DNA of 64,000 nt from Capnocytophaga cynodegmi DSM 19736 (GTDB lineage Bacteria; Bacteroidota; Bacteroidia; Flavobacteriales; Flavobacteriaceae): assembly GCF_000379185.1 (NCBI RefSeq), contig NZ_KB900715.1, positions 124,001 through 188,000 of the forward strand, in the 5' to 3' direction. The translations under genes and the position numbers were made by a program. A model generated the notes under the pieces. It did no database searches, was not told the DNA's origin, and saw only the letters and a list, made by a program, of their open reading frames with translations. This document shows, piece after piece, positions 58,285 to 64,000 of the stretch; within the stretch, counting starts at the first letter, position 1; each line of letters begins with the position of its first letter.

Positions 58285-59712
58285 TTAACTTTTAATTGAT
58301 GTAGTTTTTGTTTTGGGATAGAAAATACTGCTTTGTTTTACAATTTTCTGAGCTTCTTTTATTGAGCTAAAAACACCTGCGGATGTAAAAACATAGAACG
58401 AAGCACCAAGTACAGTTGTTTCTTTCTGTTCGATAACTTTTATAGGAATGCCACAAACATCAGCACGAATTTGGTTCCACAATGCATTTTTGGAACCTCC
58501 TCCTACACAAATGATAGATTCAGCTTTAAATTTACCTGCTTTCTCAATTGAAACAAGGGCTTCTTTGAGCCTGTTAGCCAATGCTTCTAATCCTGCACGA
58601 TAAATATGACCTCTGGTTGTGTTAAGTGTAAGCCCTTCGATACTTCCTCCCGAAACACCTTGTGTAGCATAAAAATTAGGATTCAGACGCACACCTTCAG
58701 CTCCTTGCAGGATTTGCTCCGCTTCACGAATCATTGTTTCGTAACATTCTGAACCAGACAAATTTCCGTAGAAATTGTTTTTTATCCACTCAAGAATTCC
58801 TGAAGCAACATAGTTTACACCAATGTTGTATTTTCCTTTTTCGGCATCAAATTCAGTTGTAATTCCTAAATCCATTTCTTGAGAAGAGGTTGTAGTTTTT
58901 TCACTTCGGGTCATCAAAATTTCCCAAGTTCCTGAACTTAGCACAGGCTGATTGACGTCCGCTCCTGAACCAATGATGGCAAATTGAGTATCGTGACCAG
59001 CGAGATAAACAGGTACACCTTCGGGAAGACCTGTTTGTTGTGAAGCAGAAGCAGTTACTTTTCCAGCAACATCTCCTGAGTTACCTATTCTTCCAAAAAT
59101 ATCTGGTGATAATTGTAGTTTTTCGAATATTTTTTTAGATAAATTTTGGCTACTTTGATTGGCTAACATTGAAGTTCCAATCATTGTGTTGTCATTGCAC
59201 TTCAATCCTGTTAATTTCATATTCAGAAGAGAAGGCATAAATAGAAAGGTTTCAGCCTTATTGATAATTTCAGGATGATTTTCTTTGAACCAAATTAGCT
59301 TGTTTATTGTATTGAAGTTATAAGGATAAACCCCTGACTCAGAATATAATTCACTCTTAGACAAATATTTATCTATATTTTCTAAAACGGGAACAGTTCT
59401 TGAACATTGCCACGAAATGATAGGATACAACAAGTTACCTTGTGCATCAACAAAAGTGCCATCTACACCAAATGTTGTAGTAGTTACACCAACAATGCGT
59501 TGAGGGTCTATCTGGCTTGTTACTGCTTTACAAGCTCTTACAAGTTTGTTCCAAATTACATCAAGGTTCCAAATGCGTCCTTCTGGGAAATTAGGATCTA
59601 TATCCGTCTGATTCGGGTAGGACTGTTGGGCTTCTATCTTACCCTGTGCATCAATAGCCACTACCCGAACATTGGTAGCTCCACAATCAAAAATGATAGC
59701 CAACGGATTCAT
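58285..59712 (-). CDS. fucK: L-fuculokinase
   Basis: 475 residues of the FGGY sugar-kinase fold. N-terminal [20 protein letters not shown] (phosphate-1), [35 protein letters not shown], and the C-terminal [20 protein letters not shown] (adenosine/phosphate-2 site) are present. With fucI next door it phosphorylates L-fuculose to L-fuculose-1-phosphate. A -7 box (59803-59810) precedes it in a 108-base gap after the aldolase gene, so it may also start a transcript here. Confidence 0.92.
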   Translation of the reverse strand: MNPLAIIFDCGATNVRVVAIDAQGKIEAQQSYPNQTDIDPNFPEGRIWNLDVIWNKLVRACKAVTSQIDPQRIVGVTTTTFGVDGTFVDAQGNLLYPIISWQCSRTVPVLENIDKYLSKSELYSESGVYPYNFNTINKLIWFKENHPEIINKAETFLFMPSLLNMKLTGLKCNDNTMIGTSMLANQSSQNLSKKIFEKLQLSPDIFGRIGNSGDVAGKVTASASQQTGLPEGVPVYLAGHDTQFAIIGSGADVNQPVLSSGTWEILMTRSEKTTTSSQEMDLGITTEFDAEKGKYNIGVNYVASGILEWIKNNFYGNLSGSECYETMIREAEQILQGAEGVRLNPNFYATQGVSGGSIEGLTLNTTRGHIYRAGLEALANRLKEALVSIEKAGKFKAESIICVGGGSKNALWNQIRADVCGIPIKVIEQKETTVLGASFYVFTSAGVFSSIKEAQKIVKQSSIFYPKTKTTSIKS

Positions 59713-59820
59713 AGGTAATAATTTTAAATTTGGTTGATAATGATGGTTATGGTTTGGTAATGAAAAAGTTAGTTTTATATCTTTTCTATATCTAATTTAT
59801 AACAAACCTAGTAGGAATAA

Positions 59821-60627
59821 TTATTTACCTAAAAAGTTTCTTTCCAATTCATTAAGTTGCTCGTCGCTCATTCCTTGTGGTTCAAACCCTGCAGCCCACG
59901 CCATAAGTAACATTTTGGCTCCTTTGTTAGCTACATCTAAAAAATCGAATGCTTTAACAACATCTTCACCAGTAGCTAAAGCTCCGTGCTTTTCCCACAA
60001 AATAACGTCGTGATTTTTAAGGCCTTCTATAGTAATATCTGCCAAAGCCTCAGTTCCTGATAAAGCATACGGACAGCAGTGAACACCATTAGGCACAAAG
60101 ACACGAATTTCAGGACAAAGTTTCCAAAGAGAATGATTAAATTTAGCCTCATCATAGAAGATATCGTGATGACTTAATACAATCAACTCAATGGTATGTG
60201 TATGGAGAACAGCTTTGTATGTAGGTTTATACTTTTGATTAAAGCAATGTATTTTGATATGTGAAATCAATTCGCTTGTTGGAGCAAAAGGTTTACTCTT
60301 CCCTCCCCAAACAATTGCATACCCTGAAGCAGAATTATTAATATGAATAATACAAGAAGCTTCTTCTATGTTATTGATAAGTGAACGTAAATAGCAGCCT
60401 GTACCAGTAATGAAGTATGTTTGATTCGCGGCTTCTAAAGGAAGTTGTCGGGAAGCAACATAGCTTGTAAGGTAATCAAAGTCAGATGGAGAGAAATGCT
60501 CTGTCAAATTTATTGAGATGTTACCAGCATTACGCTCAGCCCACTCACGCTCCCACAAATATTTTGCTACTTCACTTACTTTAAGTATTTCTTTTTGTAC
60601 TGAACTAGGTAGTTGATGTGTCTCCAT
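59821..60627 (-). CDS. class II aldolase, RhaD type, acting in the fucose locus
   Basis: 268 residues. The zinc-aldolase core has EWAERNAGNISINLTEHFSP, ITGTGCYLRSL, AVLHTHTIELIVLSHHDIFY (metal His pair), GVHCCPYALSGTEALADITI and VILWEKHGALATGEDVVKAF (third His). Length and sequence fit rhamnulose-1-phosphate aldolase rather than the 215-residue FucA. Placed with fucI and fucK it most likely splits L-fuculose-1-phosphate to lactaldehyde and DHAP. It is the first gene of the operon, divergent from the AraC gene. Confidence 0.88.
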   Translation of the reverse strand: METHQLPSSVQKEILKVSEVAKYLWEREWAERNAGNISINLTEHFSPSDFDYLTSYVASRQLPLEAANQTYFITGTGCYLRSLINNIEEASCIIHINNSASGYAIVWGGKSKPFAPTSELISHIKIHCFNQKYKPTYKAVLHTHTIELIVLSHHDIFYDEAKFNHSLWKLCPEIRVFVPNGVHCCPYALSGTEALADITIEGLKNHDVILWEKHGALATGEDVVKAFDFLDVANKGAKMLLMAWAAGFEPQGMSDEQLNELERNFLGK

Positions 60628-60653
60628 TAAATATAGTATTTTGAATTACGAGA

Positions 60654-60661
60654 CAAAATTA
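60654..60661 (-). promoter_or_regulatory. -7 box of the fucose operon
   Basis: On the minus strand TAATTTTG, 27 bases before the aldolase start. No good -33 TTG is found, consistent with a need for an activator. Confidence 0.5.
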
Positions 60662-60695
60662 TTCAAAACTAACAGATTGAAAAATGAATAATTTT
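60655..60695. promoter_or_regulatory. 11-bp inverted-repeat operator between the aldolase and AraC genes
   Basis: AAAATTATTCA (60655-60665) and its exact complement TGAATAATTTT (60685-60695), with centres 30 bp apart. The arms overlap the -7 box of the fuc operon and lie inside the AraC promoter, so one protein could control both. The AraC-family regulator is the obvious candidate. Confidence 0.6.
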
Positions 60696-60705
60696 TGTAT
60701 TTTTG
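60677..60705 (+). promoter_or_regulatory. promoter of the AraC-family gene
   Basis: TTG (60677-60679), 18 bases, TATTTTTG (60698-60705). It lies downstream of an alternative ATG at 60684, which therefore cannot be the start. Confidence 0.65.
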
Positions 60706-60728
60706 TATCTGTTTTAAACATTTTTAAG

Positions 60729-61634
60729 ATGAGGAAAGAAAGTTTAGCACAAAAGGGCGACCCTTCCAAAGTAGAACAAATCTTCACTTCTGTCAGACTG
60801 AAGTTATGGTGCTGTAGATATTGGCAGTTGCAAAAATGGGATACAACAGATATGGCTTTCCCTTATTGGAGAATTTATTGGAACAAAAACTATGGCGGAA
60901 TTATTGGCTACAACCAAAAAGAATATGCGATGTCACCAGACACTTTGTACATCATTCCGCCCAACACACCCTATTTTTCGTGCTTTCTTTCATCAAAAAA
61001 TGATAATTCACAAAACGATGAAGTAAGAGGCAAACGAGTAGATGAAGACGAAGATGAACAAATTATAGGTAAAAATTCACTATTACATTTGTATATCCAC
61101 TTCAATCTTGGGATTCCGTTCGACTATGTAAAAGAAGGTATTTACACGATTGATTTAAGTCCTTTTCAGAAACAGAAACTCGAAAATCTTACTCAATACC
61201 TAAAAAAAGGAAACGTTTTTGATTTTTCCACCACAATGTATTTACAATCACTCATTTTTGAGTTTATATCACAACTAAACAGCACCTTATGGGATTCTGC
61301 AAGAATGGATAAACGTGTACTTACCGTTATTCGATATATTGACAGAAATATTTCCCAGAATTACACGAATGATGAGTTAGCGTCATTGGTTCATATGGCA
61401 ACCAACTCGTTTTCAAGACTTTTCCATAACGTAATGGAAACCCCATTACAGCTTTTTATAAAAGAAAGAAAAATCAACAATGCTTGTGGACTTTTTGACC
61501 ATAGCGAACTTTCTATTGAAGAAGTTGCACATCAATTGGGCTTTGCCGATCGTTACCATTTTTCTCGAATTTTTAAGCAAATACGAGGCGTCTCTCCTGG
61601 TGAATATTGCAAAATCAGAAAGTTAATCTCTTAA
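60729..61634 (+). CDS. AraC-family transcriptional regulator of the fucose operon
   Basis: 301 residues from MRKESLAQKGDPSKVEQIF. An upstream ATG at 60684 is rejected because the promoter at 60677-60705 lies after or over it. The N-terminal cupin-like sensor (MAFPYWRIYWNKNYGGIIGY, DTLYIIPPNTPYFSCF) senses a sugar; the C-terminal double HTH (YTNDELASLVHMATNSFSRL, IEEVAHQLGFADRYHFSRIF) is typical of AraC. It is divergent from the fuc operon and likely responds to fucose or fuculose. Autoregulation is likely. Confidence 0.9.
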   Translation: MRKESLAQKGDPSKVEQIFTSVRLKLWCCRYWQLQKWDTTDMAFPYWRIYWNKNYGGIIGYNQKEYAMSPDTLYIIPPNTPYFSCFLSSKNDNSQNDEVRGKRVDEDEDEQIIGKNSLLHLYIHFNLGIPFDYVKEGIYTIDLSPFQKQKLENLTQYLKKGNVFDFSTTMYLQSLIFEFISQLNSTLWDSARMDKRVLTVIRYIDRNISQNYTNDELASLVHMATNSFSRLFHNVMETPLQLFIKERKINNACGLFDHSELSIEEVAHQLGFADRYHFSRIFKQIRGVSPGEYCKIRKLIS

Positions 61635-61712
61635 AAAACGACTATCAAATCACCAACTTATAATTTCAAACAGAAATTCTTCATTTCAACTCTTAAGATA
61701 ATGTAAAAATAT

Positions 61713-61720
61713 TATATTTG
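61713..61720 (+). promoter_or_regulatory. -7 box of the djlA-like gene
   Basis: TATATTTG, 18 bases before the ATG at 61739. It overlaps the alternative TTG start at 61718, which is rejected. Confidence 0.6.
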
Positions 61721-61738
61721 CCAAAAAATAATAGAAGT

Positions 61739-62485
61739 ATGCAATGGATTTTAGCTGTATTGGGATTTATTTTTTTTAAATTACCAGGAGCAATTTTAGG
61801 TTTTATCATAGGATATTTGTTTAAGAATACAACAATAAAAACAGGGGGAAGCTTTGGAAATATTTTTCAAAACAATCAGCAACAAACTGTAAGCCCTGCT
61901 GATTTTGAGGTAAATTTGTTATCCTTATGCTCTTTGGTAATAAAAGCAAATAGGCAAGTAAGCCAATCGGAACTAGACTTTGTGCGTATGCGATTTGTGG
62001 AAATGTACGGAAAAGAAAGAGCAAACGCAGTTTTTCGTACATTTAACGAACTTGTTAAAGGGCGAGAGATTTCAGCATACCGAGTGAGTACATATTTGAA
62101 AATCAGGACACCTTACGAAACTCGTTTGCAAATTATCCATTTTTTATTTGGGATTGCAAAAGCAGACGGAATTGTTAGTGATTCAGAAGTTAAGCAAATA
62201 CAAGAAATATCAGGTTACTTCGGAATTTCGTCAAACGATTTTGAAAGTATTAAAGCAATGTTCGTTCATAGCCAAACCGAAAGTATTCGTGACGCTTATA
62301 CCATTTTGGAAATCAATAAAAACGCAACAGATGCTGAAGTAAAAAAAGCATATCGTGAAATGGCAAAAAAATACCACCCTGATAGAGTAATTACACAAGA
62401 TGAAGCTATAAAGAAAGGAGCTGAAGAAAAGTTCAAACAAGTGCAAAAAGCATATGAGCAGATACAAAAAGAAAGAGGGCTATAA
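61739..62485 (+). CDS. djlA: DjlA-like co-chaperone (TerB plus DnaJ domain)
   Basis: 248 residues from [20 protein letters not shown]. There is one N-terminal membrane region (about 1-25), a TerB-like helical domain (about 55-165) and a C-terminal J domain (about 180-245) with [10 protein letters not shown], including the HPD that stimulates DnaK. This layout is that of DjlA, a membrane-bound J protein. Single-gene unit with the SRP RNA gene convergent downstream. Confidence 0.9.
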   Translation: MQWILAVLGFIFFKLPGAILGFIIGYLFKNTTIKTGGSFGNIFQNNQQQTVSPADFEVNLLSLCSLVIKANRQVSQSELDFVRMRFVEMYGKERANAVFRTFNELVKGREISAYRVSTYLKIRTPYETRLQIIHFLFGIAKADGIVSDSEVKQIQEISGYFGISSNDFESIKAMFVHSQTESIRDAYTILEINKNATDAEVKKAYREMAKKYHPDRVITQDEAIKKGAEEKFKQVQKAYEQIQKERGL

Positions 62486-62499
62486 AGCCCAATAAAAAA

Positions 62500-62596
62500 A
62501 AGGCAAGCTACCTACATCGCACCGCTACAACCACATACCTTTGCTGTGTTCCCACCCTGGAGGATTCTGCAGGAGCTGGTCGTGTAGGACTTGCCG
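62500..62596 (-). ncRNA. ffs: signal recognition particle RNA (4.5S-like, small bacterial SRP)
   Basis: On the minus strand the RNA starts GGCAAGTCCTACACG and ends GTAGGTAGCTTGCC, which pair to close a long helix; the apical part has GGGTGGGAACACAGCAAAGG, which corresponds to the conserved 4.5S region that binds Ffh. Length is about 97 nt. An exact promoter (62600-62629) lies just upstream and a T-run just downstream. It works with Ffh in co-translational targeting to the membrane. Confidence 0.88.
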
Positions 62597-62599
62597 GTG

Positions 62600-62629
62600 C
62601 AAATATACATACTTTTATCTACTTAACAA
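62600..62629 (-). promoter_or_regulatory. SRP RNA promoter
   Basis: On the minus strand TTG (62629-62627), 19 bases, TATATTTG (62607-62600). The RNA's 5' end would be about 5 bases downstream. Confidence 0.78.
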
Positions 62630-62649
62630 GTTTTTTTACAAAAAAAGTG

Positions 62650-62657
62650 TATATTTG
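62650..62657 (+). promoter_or_regulatory. -7 box of ndk
   Basis: TATATTTG, about 100 bases before the ndk start; divergent from the SRP RNA promoter. No clear -33 element. Confidence 0.45.
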
Positions 62658-62760
62658 TAGGTCAAATGTTTCCTTTTCAAAAAAGAAAATCTACAATAAG
62701 AGTTGATATATAACATTTTGGCATAAAAAAAATAATCACGAATTTTATAACGTTTATCTT

Positions 62761-63180
62761 ATGGCAACAAACAGAACACTTACAATGATTAAGCCCGACG
62801 CTGTTGAAAACGGACATATAGGGGCAATTTTAAACCAAATCGTTGAGGCTGGATTTAAAATTAAAGCAATGAAATTCACTCAACTAACAAAACGTGACGC
62901 TGAAGCTTTTTACGCAATTCATAAAGAACGTCCGTTTTTTGACACTTTAGTTACTTTTATGACAAGAGGACCTATCGTAGCTGCGGTTCTTGAAAAAGAA
63001 AATGCCGTGCAAGACTTCAGAAAATTAATCGGAGCTACTAATCCCGCTGATGCCGCAGAAGGAACTATTCGCAAAAAATATGCAAAATCTGTTACTGAAA
63101 ATGCAGTCCACGGCTCAGATAGTGACGAAAATGCAGAATTAGAAAGTAATTTTCACTTTTCAGGAAGAGAAATTTTTTAA
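62761..63180 (+). CDS. ndk: nucleoside diphosphate kinase
   Basis: 139 residues, usual length. [20 protein letters not shown] at the N-terminus, [20 protein letters not shown] and [15 protein letters not shown], whose His is the phosphorylated catalytic residue. It transfers phosphate from ATP to other nucleoside diphosphates to balance nucleotide pools. Apt follows after 35 bases on the same strand. Confidence 0.97.
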   Translation: MATNRTLTMIKPDAVENGHIGAILNQIVEAGFKIKAMKFTQLTKRDAEAFYAIHKERPFFDTLVTFMTRGPIVAAVLEKENAVQDFRKLIGATNPADAAEGTIRKKYAKSVTENAVHGSDSDENAELESNFHFSGREIF

Positions 63181-63215
63181 AAAAGTCAATTTTAGGCTTC
63201 AAATCACAACATTAA

Positions 63216-63740
63216 ATGAACGAAATAGATTATTTAAAAAATAAGATTAGAGACATACAAGATTTCCCAAAAGAGGGTGTGGTATTTAAAGATATTACAC
63301 CAATTCTTTCAGAACCAGATGCTATGAATAAGGCTTTGAACTTATTTCTAAAGCAACTCAAAGATGTAAAAATCGACAAAGTTGTAGGAATGGAAAGTCG
63401 AGGTTTCTTTTTCGGAACATTATTAGCACAACGGCTTAACGCTGGATTTGTACCCGTTCGAAAACCAGGAAAACTTCCGTTTACGACACTTGCCCAAACC
63501 TATGATTTAGAATATGGACAAGATAAACTTGAGATACATTCCGATTCCATCAAAAAAGGAGAAAATGTATTAATCCACGATGATGTTTTAGCAACTGGAG
63601 GCACAGCCGAAGCTGCTGTAAAATTGGTTGAAGCTCTCGGAGGAAATATTATTCAGCTAAACTTCTTGATAGAATTAACCTTTCTTAATGGTATAAAAAA
63701 ACTGGAGAATCACGACGTTTTTAGTATTTTGAAATACTAA
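63216..63740 (+). CDS. apt: adenine phosphoribosyltransferase
   Basis: 174 residues, typical of bacterial Apt. FPKEGVVFKDITPILSEPDA, VVGMESRGFFFGTLLAQRLN and the PRPP-binding loop VLIHDDVLATGGTAEAAVKL are all intact. It salvages adenine to AMP with PRPP. It follows ndk with a short gap, so the two may be cotranscribed. Confidence 0.96.
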   Translation: MNEIDYLKNKIRDIQDFPKEGVVFKDITPILSEPDAMNKALNLFLKQLKDVKIDKVVGMESRGFFFGTLLAQRLNAGFVPVRKPGKLPFTTLAQTYDLEYGQDKLEIHSDSIKKGENVLIHDDVLATGGTAEAAVKLVEALGGNIIQLNFLIELTFLNGIKKLENHDVFSILKY

Positions 63741-63775
63741 AATGAATCATTTTGAATATCAATCATTAATTATTT

Positions 63776-64000
63776 ATGACAGAATTACGCAAAAAAATAG
63801 AAAACGCTTGGGAAAATCGTGAACTTTTACAAGAAGATAGCACACAAATAGCCATTAGAGAAGTTATTAACTTACTAGATAGTGGAAAATTACGTGTTGC
63901 TGAACCTACCGAAAAGGGTTGGCAAGTAAACGAATGGGTGAAAAAAGCAGTTGTGCTTTATTTTCCCATTCAGAAAATGGAAACACTCGAAGCAGGAATC
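63776..64000 (+). CDS. dapD: tetrahydrodipicolinate N-succinyltransferase, N-terminal part
   Basis: Partial, cut by the window end after 75 codons. MTELRKKIENAWENRELLQE, AIREVINLLDSGKLRVAEPT, EKGWQVNEWVKKAVVLYFPI matches the N-terminal domain of DapD. The enzyme acts in lysine and diaminopimelate synthesis; the left-handed beta-helix with the catalytic site lies outside the window. Start at 63776 gives the family N-terminus; apt ends 35 bases earlier. Confidence 0.93.
   Translation, partial: MTELRKKIENAWENRELLQEDSTQIAIREVINLLDSGKLRVAEPTEKGWQVNEWVKKAVVLYFPIQKMETLEAGI

Noticed and set aside
1-64000. CRISPR arrays
   Set aside because: No set of regularly spaced direct repeats of 25-40 bases was seen; the repeats found are pairs, or four unevenly spaced copies.

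Overview
The window is AT-rich chromosomal DNA of a member of the Bacteroidota, most likely family Flavobacteriaceae and probably Capnocytophaga or a close relative. The evidence is as follows: promoters follow the Bacteroidota pattern TTG/TTTG-N19-20-TAnnTTTG; there are two SusC/SusD nutrient-uptake pairs and an S46 dipeptidyl-peptidase; glutamine synthetase is type III and IleS is the long eukaryote-like form; there is a SprE/PorW-like type IX secretion/gliding lipoprotein; many lipoproteins carry a short Cys lipobox. The genus is an inference from gene content and was not tested by a search.

Layout. 1-3575 (minus strand): S46 peptidase cut by the window edge, a DUF6261-like protein, a small stomatin-like membrane protein, a LOG-family nucleotide hydrolase and an outer-membrane barrel protein. 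3876-6869 (plus): PpiD-like foldase and exodeoxyribonuclease III. 6934-12586 (minus): a TraR/DksA-like protein without its zinc cysteines, ileS and serS. 12845-17396 (plus): glutamine synthetase III, then three PepSY-like secreted proteins, the last with three copies of the domain. 17448-25711 (minus): OFA-type MFS transporter, tyrS, a SusD/SusC pair and ruvX; an orphan propeller lipoprotein follows at 25754-28111. 28305-31403 (plus): two small hypothetical genes and argS, then tRNA-Gly(GCC) and tRNA-Leu(TAA).

31690-41820 is an integrated element of about 10 kb in the 3' end of tRNA-Leu. It is bounded by a perfect 66-bp direct repeat that includes the tRNA's transcription terminator. It carries a tyrosine recombinase, a Fic protein, an RteC-like protein, an excisionase-type HTH protein, a KilA-N protein, an Xre repressor with an operator array, a phage-CRI-like replication initiator with iteron-like repeats, and a run of small genes including a possible small-terminase-like protein. 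Two signals here look new: a putative small RNA of about 50 nt whose 13-nt stretch is perfectly complementary to the leaders of both the integrase and RteC-like genes, six bases before each start codon; and four copies of GGTAATTTTGTAACAT in and near the replication gene.

41958-49728: sprE-like lipoprotein, VanX-type dipeptidase, sufS, an arginase-fold protein with altered metal ligands, an NtrY-like histidine kinase and a SPOR protein. 49920-61634 is an L-fucose utilisation locus: a class II aldolase, fucK, fucI, susC, susD and fucP, all on the minus strand, divergent from an AraC regulator across a likely operator. 61739-64000 holds a DjlA-like co-chaperone, SRP RNA (minus strand), ndk, apt and the start of dapD.
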